From Mycteria americana (taxonomy: Eukaryota > Chordata > Aves > Ciconiiformes > Ciconiidae): a stretch of 64,000 bases of DNA. Both the position numbers and the translations under genes were made by a program. Below are positions 25,690 to 39,350 of this stretch, piece after piece; the stretch's first letter is position 1; every line of letters starts with the position of its first letter. The DNA is taken from the NCBI RefSeq assembly GCF_035582795.1, contig NC_134366.1:35861926-35925925 (forward strand). Reading direction: 5' to 3'. Below the pieces are notes generated by a model, which did not search any database, had not been told where the DNA came from, and worked only from the letters and a program-made list of their open reading frames with translations.

Positions 25690-26277
25690 TGTGCTGGTTT
25701 TGGCTGGGGTAGAGTTAATTTTCTTCACAGTAGCTAGTACAGGGCTATGTTTGGGATTTGTGCTGGAAACAGTGTTGATAACACAGGGATGTTTTAGTTA
25801 CTGCTGAGCAGTGCTTGCACAGAGTCAAGGTCTTTTCTGCTTCTCACCCCACCCCACCAGCGAGTAGGCTGGGGGTGCACAAGAAGCTGGGAGGTGACAC
25901 AGCTGGGACAGCTGACCCCAACTGACCAAAGGGCTATGCCATACCATATGACCTCATGCTCAGCATAGAATGCTGGGGGAAGAAGGAGGAAGGGGGGGAC
26001 ACGTTCGGAGCGATGGCATTTGTCTTCCCAAGTAACCATTGCACATGATGGAGCGCTGCTTTCCTGGAGATGGCTGAACACCTGCCTGCTCATGGGAAGC
26101 AGTGAATTAATTCCTTGTTTGCTTTGCTTGTGTGCGCAGCTTTTGCTTTACCTATTGAACTATCTTCATCTCAACCCATGAGTTTTCTTACTTTTACTCT
26201 TCTGATTCTCTCCCCCATCCCACCAGGGGGGAGTGAGCGAGTGGGGCTTAGTTGCTGGCTGGGGTTAAACCACAACA
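25690..26277 (+). mobile_element. Solo LTR of an avian ERVL-type endogenous retrovirus
   Basis: A 588-bp block begins TGTGCTGGTTTTGGCTGGGG and ends TTAAACCACAACA, so it has the TG...CA ends of an LTR. It is flanked by the same 5 bases, GGGGG (25685-25689 and 26278-26282). A 5-bp target duplication is the ERVL habit; ERV1 gives 4 and ERVK usually 6. The text matches a very common bird LTR by memory. No gag, pol or second LTR lies nearby, so this is a solo LTR left by recombination. The probable TATA region (about 25955-25970, catagaatgctgg) and polyadenylation signal (about 26153, attgaac) look mutated relative to what a working LTR needs, so it is probably silent. Caution: the flanking duplication is G-only in a G-rich setting. 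Confidence 0.85.
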
Positions 26278-29049
26278 GGGGGAAATGGAAAGAAGTGGAT
26301 TTCATCCAAAATAATTGTATTTTGCTAATGCAAACCTGACTTCAGCCTTGTTGGCAGCATCGAGATTTGCAGCCACAGCTATTAAAGAAACTATGTCCTC
26401 ACGCAGAAACTGCAGGTAAAAGGTAGCACTGCCGCCTAGCTTTAACCCAAATAGTCAATACTGTAACTATTTTGATAAAATGAAACTCTTGGAAGCAGGA
26501 ACAAGAAAATAATCTGAAAAGTTTTGAAAAAACTGCAGAAAGTGGTTGTGATCCTGATGCACTCCCACAGAAAATCTTGAAATCTCTTTTCGAAAATCTG
26601 CTGTTTCAAGGAGGCGTGAGAGGCACCACCACACAGATGGGGAAGGAAAAGAAAAACCAGTAAGAGGAAAACAAACAACTCTTCCCTTATTGCCCTCCTC
26701 CCCCAAAGGCAGGGGAAGGGCATCCGGAGGAGCTTGGGTGTGTGAGATGTACACAGCCCCATCGAGTAATCTGGTGCGGAGAGCACTCATATTTGTCACT
26801 GCTCAAAGGCATAGTTAATCCCAGGAATTTTGACTTTCTGGTTTACTAGTAGATAATCCGATTTGTAGAATTGATACTGTTCTTTAGGAAACTTCTTGTG
26901 CTCTGTAACAAACCAGTTCATGGCACTTTAAAAAAAGCAAACACTTGTTTAATTTGATTCTTTTTTCCCTTGAAGATGTATACATGTCTATATATTGCAC
27001 ATATATATGTGCATATATATGAAATTCAGTTTTTTGTATCATAGCATCTAATTAACAAAAATCAATCATCTCTGCTGAAAACAGCCATAATTTTACCTAA
27101 ATACTGCTGCGTCTTCCTACTGCCAGTGTGTGACATTTGTAGAGACTAGCAGGTTGGATCTGGAAGCATGCAACAGGATTTGTGCTGTATTAAGTATGGA
27201 AAATAAACTAGAAGAAGCAGTTTGATTTTCAGTGTTGTCTACAAACATTTCCCTGCCAAATTGTGTGGCAATTCTAAAAGGAAAATTGCCTCCAAAAATC
27301 AGAGGTGGCAGCAAAATACCTTTTTATTTCTTCCTCCTTAAAAAAATATATTTTCCTTGCTTTCCCCCTCCCCTAAAAAAATACCCTCTCTTTTTTTTTT
27401 TTTTTTTTCCCCTTCCCCTCTCCTGACACCCTTTAATTAATGCTCTTTTTTAGGTGACACTGCATACTACAGGTTGTGTGGCTGAGTGGATGCCTACCCC
27501 TGCAGAGCGATGAGGCACCCCGCGGAGCACCAACACAAAGCCCCAGCCTCTGACCCGGCTGGGCTCCTATGAAGAGCTCGCCCTTTCTTTATTAAGATAA
27601 GAGATGTGCAAGCGCCTGTGCGTGCCGGATTAAGAGAGGGAGGAGATATACAACTAGGCATAAATATAGTGTGTCTCAAGGAAATTTCAGAACGTGATAG
27701 ATGTTGCTTAGCCCCAGACAGGATTTTATTCTTGTCTGCAAGGTGGCGTGCAATGTCGCCAATGTTTCTCAATGGTGGGCCACCACCACCCCAAGATAAA
27801 GTTAACAAAAAGTACCAGAAAAGCCTTCAGGCTGCTGCCTGAGGCCACGGAGGTGTCGGACCTGCTGCCCAGGACCTTGCCTGTCCTCAGGGCTGGCCTG
27901 GCATCCACTGCCAGCCAGCCGTGGGAAACCAGGAACCTCGGAGGCAATGGGCCAGTACGTGGGCTGTGTAGCCAAAGGGTGGGAAGAGGCTAAATTCCAA
28001 AAACTAGATTTCTGCAATGAAAGGGTAAAATTCAAAAGGCACTGAAATACAAATGTGTCACTGATGTCAACAGAGACTTGGCCAGCAACTTAACTCACCT
28101 ACACAAATTTATATGGATTGGTACTTAAAGCTAACGCCGTATCAAATTTCGGATAGCATCCACCGCGGTAACTTTCTCCTGACATTGCATCTGATATGCC
28201 AAATGTGACACATCATTGAAATAATGCTTTCTTCTCAGTTTTCTTTCAGCTCAATCCTCATCATACCTGGTACACTCAAGGGAGGGCAGGTCACTGAGAC
28301 AGAGGTAAAATCCAACTAATGCCACCTGATGCGTGAAGTGACACTCGTTTACCTGGGGCATGATGGAGCAGAGTCTTTAAGAATTCTAATACATATGAAT
28401 AAAATCATTAAATAATCTACATATTAACTGTGCAAGCCTGTCAGTTGCATGAGGATTACCTGGAAAGTAAACAGAAAAAAAGTCTGAACTAGCACCGCTG
28501 TAGCCAGTCAAGTTACACCAAAAAAAATTCCTGAGGATATGGGGCGTGGAGCAGAGCTTGAGTTCTTAGTTTTGCTCTCTTAAAAATAAGGAAGCACTGA
28601 CAGCCTTGCAAGAAGTTTAGAGACTCTGGTCTAAACCTTCTGACAAGTTTCAGACGGAAGAGGTGGCGTTAACAGAGCAGAGCTGCCCCTGCTGCTCTGA
28701 CGCCTACCCAGCCTGTGTGGTGCAAGAGCTGCATGGTAACAGTTGTCTACACAGAATTATACACCCTGTGGTCCCATTATACAGCCACCCTGTATTGTAC
28801 CCTGGGCTGTATTCACCTTGTAACATCCTGTAGGATGTGATGGTATTAAACCCTTGATTTAACATCATGATATCTGATAACTACTGCACCAAATGTGAAG
28901 GAATCTGGTTGATTTTCCACTCGTAAACAGAACTCTTCATGCTCATTTCAGTAATCCAGCAAAGTGGCTAAGTGGCAGATAAGGACTTGCATGATGCCTT
29001 ACTAGAAAGCAGAGGCCACAGAGGATTATTTCAGGATGCAGCACGGCAT

Positions 29050-29165
29050 GACCACGATGGGCTGACCTGCGGCAAAGGCGCTGGTCTGAGGCTCAGGGTG
29101 CAGAAGTTCAACTCCCAACTCTGTCATACCCTGTAAGAGTGATTTGAGGCACATCAGCTAAAACT
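29050..29165 (+). repeat. MIR/CORE-SINE-like relic
   Basis: The plus strand reads gcgctggtctgaggctcagg (A-box region), then agttcaactcccaactctgt (B-box region with GTTCAA and TCC), then cataccctgtaagagtgatttgaggca. This is the normal order of an amniote tRNA-derived SINE (…ctggcctgagactc…ggttcaattcccagctctgccac…ctgtgtgacctt…). Divergence is high, so it is old. Confidence 0.45.
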
Positions 29166-30982
29166 AGTGCCAGTAAAAATCCCAGATGCTTAAAAGTTAG
29201 GGCTTGCCTCCCAAACCAGTGCTGGCTGTCACCCTGGCCGCCTAGGCAGGGCGTCGGGAGCTCCAGGCTCTGGGATGGGCAGCTTCAGAGCAGTGCGGAT
29301 GCTGACCACACGCGGACCAGGAGGCAGAGGGCTCAGACACGAGCCTCCTGTGCCCGCACACCAGCAACTCTCAGGCACCCGGCTAAAGAGCAAGCTCCAC
29401 TGCCACCCCAAATCCCCCGCAGCACCTGTACTCCTTTTTTCAAAGCAATAAACCTGATCCAGCAGTGCCAGTGCTCTCCACCTTGTATCTGCACCACGCG
29501 AATACAGTGGCCGGAGGGACAAACAGGAGATTTGGGCTGTGTTTCCTCCTCAGCAGGAAGGAGATCAAAGCCATATCTGCCACCTCCTTGCAGCTTGCCC
29601 AGCCAGAGTGGGATGCTCCTCTGCCACTTCCCTTGATGGCAGAGGGAAAGACATGAGATTTGACTTTGCGGTCCAAGTCCCTGGGCACCACCGTGGGCTG
29701 GGGAGTCCTGGAGGCTCCAGCTGGGGTCCACAGGACTTTGTGCACCTCAGGCTGGAGTCACTGAACAAATACCGAAAGAGCTCAGGGCACAGATACCAAG
29801 CCCCAGGCTGCCCTTGCCCCCTCCCACACACAGCCAAGAGCCTTACCAGGATACAGAGTCTGGCTCCCTCTTGTGCTCTCTTCTTTTAACAAATTAATTC
29901 AGCAAATATGATGCAGTGGAATATTTTTAACAGGTGGTCTAAAAGCACCCCTAATGTATGGCTGGGGCCCTCACGCACGCTGCTGTGAACTTGAAGCCGT
30001 TCAGGTAAGGAGCTCAGCTTCCCACTCATTTGGGTAAGCATGCTTTTGGACAGGGAAAAAACAGTGGAATAGGATTGCCAAAAGGGTTTTCACATTTCTA
30101 ATCTTTTTGCAGAAGACTTCCCATTACTATCAAGCTGCAGCTTGTGACCTGTCAGCCTGGGATGCATTTGCACAGCTGGGTAGGGAAGCCACTTCTCTGC
30201 AGAGATGCCTCCTTCAGAAGCTGCATGAGCAGCTCTCGACCAGCATATAGGTTAGAAATTTCCAAGGGCAGAAGCTGAAATGGTAAGACATGACATTTCT
30301 AGTGTTTTACAGAAGGTGTCATCGTTGAGCTGTTCTGTTTGACGAATTCCCCACCAGTGTTCAGCACACTGCGCGGCACTTCAGAAAATGAATCTTTTTT
30401 CTTTCTCAGTCAGCTACAGTCTATCCCATATTAAGCTCAAGATTTAATATTTCCTCTCACAGAATTCAACTATATATATAGCCAAATATCACAGGCTACT
30501 TCTCCACTTCATTTCCTTGTAAAGAAGATTAATCAAGCGTGTGTGATCTCACAGAATCTAACCTTAAATTTTTGGTAATAAAAGGAAATCTCTGCTTTAA
30601 CCAAGTGCCAATAAAAAGCATGTTGGAAAGAGTGTGACCCTCATTATAGCATGTTATCTGCACTCTTTTGCCATGTCCAGCACGCCTGTGCTTGGGAATG
30701 CTTTGATCACGACACAGGCGCTGGGAGTACAGAGGCTCCTGAGAACAAACGTGGTCCCAGGAACATTTCTAGCAGCCATCAGGAACCTGCTGGCTGACTC
30801 TATTCAGAGACATCACACTGGTTATCACAAATACCCCAAATATCATGCCTCTCTGAAGAATGCCCTACTTCTTCCTCACAGAATTAGAGCAGGGAAAATC
30901 ATTAGTGTATAAAAATAAAGACAACCTAAAACAGCTTCTTCTGTGGTTGCTGAGGAATGGCCCAGGATGCCAAATGCCCGTG

Positions 30983-31020
30983 TCTTACTGTGATGTTATA
31001 CTCTTACTGTGATGTTATAC
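30983..31020. repeat. Two perfect 19-bp tandem copies
   Basis: The unit tcttactgtgatgttatac is present at 30983-31001 and 31002-31020 without a mismatch. This is a recent small duplication. Confidence 0.9.
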
Positions 31021-34000
31021 ACTTCTAGTTTAATCATCATGACCCAGAGTCATCCCTGCCACTGGTGTTGCTATAGTTATATTTACTATGATACCTTTGT
31101 TCCAGCATGTTTGCTTCAAATGAACTAAGATTATGATGCCACTTCCCCAAATCAAATTCTGCCATAGACATTCACCTCACCCACCAATGATTTTTGATTC
31201 TCCATGTGCTTTCAGCAAACCAAATGTGAAGCCAGGCCATAGAAACACGAGTAGAACAAGGTGAGGACCACCTTTCCTGGAGAGAAATGGGCCGTTCAAT
31301 CCCAAGATCCTGCTACTGAGTGGAGAAAAAGAAAAGTCTGACCCAGTTCCCTGCCAGAACTAAGATTACTCTTTCCTTGTTTGCAGCCAGATTAAGGAAA
31401 CAGTAAATACTGATCCACATGGTTTTCAGATGTGGAACTTACCTGAGATCTCCCAGGGATCGGACAGATGTGCCTATACCTTTTGACAACGTGTCTCTAT
31501 AATATTGTATATCTCTCTCCTATATGATAGGGGGCTGAGTAATGAACAGGTATCATCCATTTTTGGGACTGCTCTTGCCAAGGTGAGAGTAGCTAAAATG
31601 CACTGCCAGCTCCAAGCTAGGGGGAACTCCAGCGTATGTAGTCCTCTCTCAAGCACGGGAGCCCCTAGATGGCACTGCGAGACTCCTCTTCCACTCGCCA
31701 ACACTGAGCTGAGATGGGATTTTTTCTGCCTTTCTGCTTCCTTTCTGTACAACACCACCCCCCCCCACCCCCCCCAAACTACCCAAACGTCAGTTCACAT
31801 TACTTGAGCTCACTTCCACGTTATGTATTTGAAATCAAGACAGGGAACTCGATCTGGTTCCTTCCCAACTTGCTCCAGCTAGAAACACCTCTTTATTGAT
31901 TAAAAGCTAAGCCAATATGTGTTTGTCGTAAAGTACGCTTGTACTATTATTTGCTTTGTGTAACAGCAGTTCTGCCTCAGATTGGTGCCATCCTGATATA
32001 TTCAAATGGCATTGGTTGGCCAAACAAGAGTTACGACCTCCCTTTTGGGAGCCCTAAAGCACTTTGCTTATACTCCTTAAGTGAGCTTCAGAAAAGATGC
32101 TGTAAGGTACTCAAACATTGGTCTTTACATTGTAAAATATCCAGGATAGAAATAGGAATGATGTTCAGATTCTGTTCCCCTGAGCTGCTCTCTTCTCCAT
32201 ACTAGAGCTGAAGACCTAAAAAGCAAGGAAGCAAACAAACATTACACCACCACCCCCCAGTTAAATATCTAAAATGACACTGCTGTTCTACTGGTAGTAA
32301 TCGGTTAGGAATGGGGCAGCAGTAGCACTAGGATATCAGTGTCACCTACAGCACTCACAAATGGTCAGACTCTCCTGCCTGAGACACCTAAGAGACAATT
32401 CACCCTCTTTGCAGGGTGTACAAAAAGGCAGGACTGGAAAAAGGCAGGAGGAAAGGACTGTGATGTGGAACAAAGGAACTGCAGCAGAAATGACTTGCTG
32501 GTAAAAGCAGGAACTAGATTATGACCCTGGATCAATGCCTTGCTAGCACCACCAGACATTAAACCTCCAGGATGAAAAGCAAGGTGTACCAATGGTACCT
32601 TGCTCAAACGTGCCCAGACACCGATTCCTATGACCTGCAAAATTTCTGCTGGGCAAGAGCTAACATGCATCAGGCAAGAGCTGGCTTCCTGCTGGCCGCA
32701 GAGCACCGCGGGGATGAGGAGCGGTGCTGCACCCTCCTGCTTGACTCCCCCCTCACCTCTCCCAGCTGCCCTCTGAGTTCCCTCATGGGCATATAATTAT
32801 TTCTGAGCCTTTCATTACTCTTCCAGATTTGGTTGAGAGTGTCTCAAGTACCTAGAAAGCCAACAAGGCATAAGACAGGACAAGCAAACAAGACATTTTT
32901 CTTTAGAAACTGGGTTAAAAATGCTTCTTCTCTCCCCTCAATTGTACCAGCAGCAAATTCTTTCTCCCACAAGTACTGCCTGTTCCTCCAGAAGTGACTG
33001 CTGGCATGAAGGAGAACAAAGCTCAAAAGCAGTCTCATAGTTCCCTCATCTGTCAATCAACTGATGGTGCAACCCTGTGCACAAGGCAGGACATAATCTT
33101 CTAGGTCGAGTTATCTGGTTTTTGGTCACAGTATGGTCTTGCTGGCATTCAGCCTGAGATGCTGCAAGCTAGGAATACAAAAGTAACCCCCCTTCTTTCA
33201 ATGAAGGGATTCACAGAAAAAATAAAACCAATAAATTAAATACTGATAAAGCCCAAACCATTAAGAGCTGGTTGCTATTTTGGCAGAGTAAGAGACTCAG
33301 GGAATAAACTACTGCTAACAACAAGCCATTGAGAAAGATGTCAGAGGGTGGACTGGAGACGTGCCTGCCTGCAGCGAGCGAGGAGGCTCCCGCAGCACAA
33401 ACAGCCCCCAGGAAGAGGGGGCTCCGTGTCTACCGAAGCAGGTTGCTCTGAGGAACCTGGGAAAGGTGCTGCACCTTTCTCCAGCTTCCGAAATGCCCCT
33501 TCCACATCTGTGGTTAGGGACTGCGTCATCTACCTCCACGCAAGTCACCTTCCCTACTCATAAAACAACCTCAGTTTCCCAGAGCACACTTCTCAGGCAG
33601 CTGTCATCAGCCGCAGGGAGTGGAAGGGGTTGCAGAAGAGGACCAGCTGCGGAAAGTTCACCAGCTGGGATGGACACCCTGCCTGAGAAGGCATCCAGAG
33701 GGGAAGACTTTCCAAGTCACGCCGGTTTCCTCAAAAGAAAGTGTGAAAAGCCTCAAAGTGCACAGAGGAAACAGCCCATGCAAGCAACACCACGGCTGCT
33801 GTGCTAAGCAGAAAATTGGGTGATTGTCTGGAGACAGGGAGGCCATGTGCTGCCGGCCAGGAGGAGCCGTGATGAGCGTGCTGAGCCCTGCCACACTCCG
33901 GCTCCCGGTTGTCTCCACTGAGCTCTCGCTTTTTTTGAGTTCATTGCCTTTTGTTCAGCGTTTAATTGGTTTACTAAGCCAGCACAGGAGGAGTGCCAAT

Positions 34001-34044
34001 GGTCTGAAAGCACTCGAGGACGGGTGAAAAGCAATCTGGATGGT

Positions 34045-34140
34045 GTCCTAGCTCCGCGTGATGTTAGCCAAGTCTCTCTGCCTCTCTCTTTCTGAAGTTT
34101 CTGTGAAACAGGACAGCAACTCATCTCTGCCTCCTGGTAA
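34045..34140 (+). repeat. MIR-like SINE body relic
   Basis: The plus strand contains agccaagtctctctgcctct followed by gaagtttctgtgaaacagga and cagcaactcatctctgcctc. This parallels the MIR central region (gggcaagtctcttaacctctctgtgcctcagtttcc…ctgtaaaatggggataa…cctacctc). The tRNA-derived head is not evident. Confidence 0.45.
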
Positions 34141-37100
34141 CTTTAACTGGTTAGCATTTTCTATGTGCCTTCAGATCCCTCTGAGTGGCACTGAATGAAC
34201 AAGTTTTATTGACATTTCTTTTAGCTGCTGTTCATAAGCACTATTCTTCCCGAGTCCAGGGAAGAGCGAGTGTTAACAGTCCCTGTCATCACCCCAAACT
34301 GATCAGTGACTATCACTGTGACCATAGTCACAATATCACAGCAACTAGTCTCTAGGGAGACCCGTAATGAACTGCATGCATTAGGCCCAGCAGTAGGATA
34401 AAGGATAGTTAGCAAGTTGTGTGTGTATCTCAAATACGAGGTTTATTATGCAGAGGAGGTTTGCCTTGGATGCGACTATTTCCCAGGTTCATGATCTGGC
34501 TTTGTGTGCAGGCTGAGGAGCAGCTGCATCAACACAGTGGTGGGAATGATTGATTGGGGCTCTTCCTGGTCCCAGCTCAAAGTTGAAGTCAGCTCATCAT
34601 GAAGGTATTTCCTAAAGTACTTCCATCTTAGTCGTTTGGAGCCTTTTGCTGAGTATGCACAGTTTATCAAACAGCTACAGCTTAAACTCTTTCGGATGCT
34701 TCTTCACAACTACGTGATATGTACGTGACAAATTCACAGTCCTCCTACTCACCAAGTTACACCAAAATCTGATTAGTTTTGACTTTCCCCAGAGCCCCTA
34801 CAGCCTGCAGCTGTCTCTGACCAACAGCAGACATGTTCAGCCTTTCTGAATTTTGCTCCTTTTAGCAGTCACTGGCTTATCAACCAGCAACTTATAACAC
34901 AACTGACTCCCAAATGCTCCTGTCTTATCTATTTGCAGCTTCCCTGTGACAGCACATAGCAGTTCCAGCTGGCTGGCCCCAGCTGTGCTCAGTCCCTCGC
35001 CCAGCTGTGCACATGGAGGTACTGCAGATATGGGGAATCCAGGGTGGTTTGGCCAGGGTGAAGAGGAGGTGACCCATGATGGCACAGGGCGAGCAGACCA
35101 GCCCCAAAACCCCTTCCCCAGGTGCAGCACAGTGCCCTGCGCCTCGCCAGGGTACACCATCCAGCACACCGGCACAGCCTTGCCTCACGCCCTGGCGACA
35201 GCGGTGCTTAAGAGTTCTAAACTCAGGAGCAGCTTGTTTTCCTTTCATAGCGCAATTCATTTGGAGCACATGGCATTTGGGATCAAAGCCCAGCACTGCT
35301 ACACAAAGCAGCTTAAGTTGCTCAGCTCTCCTCCTTTTCAGACTGGGTGAACATAGCCACAAACTATCACCAGGACTGCCAGGAGCACATGTACGACAGC
35401 ACCTTCCAGAGAAAACCCGCTCCTCAGGCTCACAAAACCACTCCTTTGATTAAACAGTGAATTCAGCCTCACACCACTAACCCAGCAGGCAGGGGATTTG
35501 CTTGCTTTTGTCAAATGCACCCAGGCAACTCAACTCTGCGGCGTGTTTGGAGAAGCTGCCCCAGACCAAATGCTCACACTGCAGCTAACAGCTTTGGATG
35601 AGACGCTGACTCTGGGGGCTACTGACAGATGAGAAGGCAGCAGTCTTTATTCACATTAGCATCTGTCCTAAGTGAATGTGCACTCTCATCATAAAGCCTG
35701 AAAACTAAATCCATGGGGAAACGTGCACAAAAAGCTGAAGAGATAATCCCATCAGTCCACTTAAACGGGAATCTGAGTCAACAAATTTAATAAACTGGGG
35801 TCAGTGGACCACGCAGCTGACAGAGGAGCCTCTCACTGCTGCATTATGTCCTGCGGTCCCTTGAGGTCGCATAGGCAGTTTGGATGCAATAACCTGGCTC
35901 TCCGGGCACAGGATTTCACCACTAGATGTCAACGGTATCTGAGCTTTCGAAAGGGAAGATACCGCTAAGAGCAGGTTAGCTGCTGGAAAAGTTTGTTCTA
36001 GCTGGCAGCAGCTTTTGCTACAACCAACCATAGCCAATCAAGCCCTTTGCTTGGTCAAAATGATGGTGTGCTCTTTGTAGAGATGCTCCCCATAAGAACC
36101 CTGCATGTCTTTTAGTAACACATGGCTCCGGCAGTTTCCTGTCTAGTTATTTCTGGGAAATTATGCCTAACCTTTGCCATGTTACTATCTCTCAATATCC
36201 TCTGAAAACCTTAACATTTAGCCTAAGTCTTTCCTCATTTGCACTTGTACAAAGCCAGACCAAGTTCCCTGGAGTCACTCAAATTGCTCTGAGGAATAAA
36301 TCAAGTTAGCAAAATGCACAAAATTCAATTTGATTGGCTAAACTACATTATACTCTTCAGCAGAAACTCTTATTTAAAAGTAAAGTGAATTACCTCACTT
36401 AAAATGAAGTAAACCTCATCAAATAAGCACTAAACAATGGTGTCTAAATGCATTTTAGATACGTGAATTTTCTTCACATTTGCATGTTATTTTCTTCCCC
36501 CTAACAGTCCTCCCCGGTTCTGCCTCTGCTATTTTGGACTTGCTCAAATCATTCCCCATCATGTCCTATGCCTCTCTGCTAGCTCTTACTATCACACAGT
36601 CATCTACTTGGACTTAACAAGTGGCCTCCAACCAACAAAGTTCCATGAAGCTGCAACATGTAGCTGTAGCCTCAAGCCAAGGTCAATGCTGGCAGCTGGC
36701 ATCAGCCACAACAGTTTTCATCCCTGTGAGTGTGACGAGGCACCCAATGCCCAGCAGCCCTGCCTCATCCTCTTCTGGCACTGCACCACGACCAGAGGTG
36801 CTGGCCACGTATGAAGCCCAGCATCAGTAGCAGACAAAGCAGGTCTGGTGCACTGGTGACAGTGACAGCAGGAGACCAAGACAAAAAGCTGCTCAAGTTT
36901 TAGAAGCCCGACAACTTTCTGCAAGAAAACCTGTTCCAAAGCCCACTCAATCTGTAACACATCTCCTTGCACAAACCATCATTTAAGATCCAGCTTTTCG
37001 AGGCAGGCTACCCCAGTGATTGTCCTTCAGTGTGGTTTAGCTCATCTGGTTCTGCTTAAAAACATCTTCATGTCTTGCTCATGTGCTTCTCTAAACTCAC

Positions 37101-39269
37101 ACCACTAAATCCACATTTTCATGCTAAAAAGCGTAAAGTAAGTTTGGTTTTCCAATAAAATTTCCTTCTAAACTGTGCTGAGTCACTATTTCTTAGCACC
37201 CCCAGGACTGCTCTGACTCCTTACTACAGAGATGAGAGCTGAAACCTTACGGAGAGGAACTGATGGCACCAAGACCATATACAGAGCACTAAAGCCAGCC
37301 CACAAATGGTCCTACTTACACACAAACCCAGCACTATCCACCTCTCCCTGCAAAGTAACAGCTTAAACAGGCAAATATCCACGCACAAACAGTGCAATCA
37401 ATCAGACTCATGCAGAGAACACAAAGGAAGAGCTTCCCTCTCACCTGCTGGGTTTATGTGACCTCCTGAATGGCTCTTCTCTCTCCTGACCCCAAAATGA
37501 GGTTCTTCCTGGATTTTAACTGCATGGTTTCTCTAGGATTGTTGTGTTTTTCTCAATGGGGAGGTAAGGACAAGAATTGCCTCTGTCCTGAGGAAGTGGG
37601 ACCTGGAAAGGGTCAGCAGCACATTTCAGAAGAAAGGAAGCTTTCCAAGGCTTTCAAGATGATGCCCCTTTCCCTCCTTACACAGTCTGCCTGGGATAGG
37701 AGAGGGATGGAAAAAACATGCTGAATCCCAGCCAGTTCCCAAAATGCATGGATTTGCAACGAGTATGAGATGATCTGTGTAAAGATCCTGGTGCCTTTAC
37801 AAATAAGTGGCAGTACAGACCTCCTAGGGGGACAAACAGCTGCAACTGCTTGCCAGAAACATCACCCATTGCAACGGGCAATGAAAATTAAAAAGAAAGT
37901 GTGCAGGCTATCATGGCATTCCTTGACCTCTGAAAGGCTCTGAGGCTCAAGCTCACTTTCACTAGTCTTTCTGGACCTTTACAAGGGTCTTGTGAAATCC
38001 ACTGACCTTCTTCCAGACAAGAGGCAATGCAGAGGAGAACACTTCTCTCCTTACTTCAAAAATTGTTCATTTGGCCCACCTTTGCAGGCCTCCTCAGTTC
38101 TCCAGATTTTGTATTAACTGCACTGCATTATTCTTTTAGCTCTGGTACAACTACAGGTATTTCAAGGTATTATTGTAGCCACGCACGTAGGGTGCCATCA
38201 CACAACTCCCCAGTGTGAAATGGTGGTCATTGTAGGTGTAGAGGTAGACAGTACTTAGAGCCAGAGAAAGACTTACCTTCTTTGAGTTTTGCTGTGCGTA
38301 TAATTCAGCTGCCACCTCCACGGCAGAAGAGAGCAGGACTCCAGGGGAGATGCTCTGTGTGGCATGAAAGCCCGCTGGGATGTGTAACACAGCAAACATT
38401 TAGGAGGTTTGTTTTTCAGGCTGAGTGGTTTTTTCCCACTGAGAAGAGGGAATCACCTCTACACCGGGTAGAGCAGTTGTCCCCATGCAGGTCAGTCCCA
38501 CTCTGAGCAGAGAGCTGTGCCGGCCTCAGAGCAAACTGTCCCCACCTGCTGCCTCTCCCCTCCACACAGCTCCTGCAGGCACAGATCATCACAGGCCTCT
38601 CTCAACCCTTTTAACTTCAATGAAAATGCAGAGTGCAGGTGTTTGCTATTAACACTCTTCTTTGGTTGACAGGAATGGAGGAGCCCTTGTCTGAATAGTT
38701 CAGCAAGACAGTCTGAAGGGACATCTGGAGATCAGCTGCTGAGTGCAGCAGCCTCTTCTTGCAGCTTGTAGCACAAGAGCTTACAGATGGAGCTGTAAGG
38801 CAGCTATCCTCAGCCCTACACCTTCCCATTTGCAAATCATCTTAAAGGTATCGTCACCCTAGCTTCCTGCGACAACCTCCCAGCAAGGCTGATGGATGGA
38901 AGGAGAGTCCTTCAGTGCAAAGTTAGCTGCTTGCATGCAGCCACGTGTGGCTTGAAGTAATCCATCTGACTAACAGGCTAGGAGATACTCCCCAGGTCTC
39001 CTTCTGGGCTACACCGTGGGGAGCAATGATCTCCAACAAAGGGACAGTGATGAACAGCTGGGAATGTAAATTCTTCAGCTTGCACAGTTGGATCTGGAAA
39101 AGGATGTCTGGCTGTAAAGTATCTTGGAACATCATTATAGATGTGTGTCAACAATTTGGGCTTGTACTGTTTTAATTATTCCAGTTAAAATTCACCCTAC
39201 CCATATAGTAACACTGGCACAAACACTTTGTTGGTCAGGCTTAAGACTATTCAAGGGGCAGGCACTTAG

Positions 39270-39350
39270 AGGATTAAGTACTGCCTATTTGTAAAGCACT
39301 TTGAACAGACATCATGCTGTAAGTACCAAGTGTTATTTCTGCGTGAAACA
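39270..39350 (+). repeat. Possible SINE/LINE tail relic
   Basis: The piece atttgtaaagcactttgaac followed by catgctgtaagtaccaagtg and ttattt resembles the 3' tail 'tgtaaagcgctttgagatc…tgctatataa…tattatt' of old amniote SINEs. It is short and diverged. Confidence 0.3.

Noticed and set aside
29220..29890. G+C-rich patch with long frames on both strands, considered as a CpG-island promoter or first exon
   Set aside because: CpG density is modest, and no recognised N-terminal protein sequence or convincing donor site accompanies a start codon.
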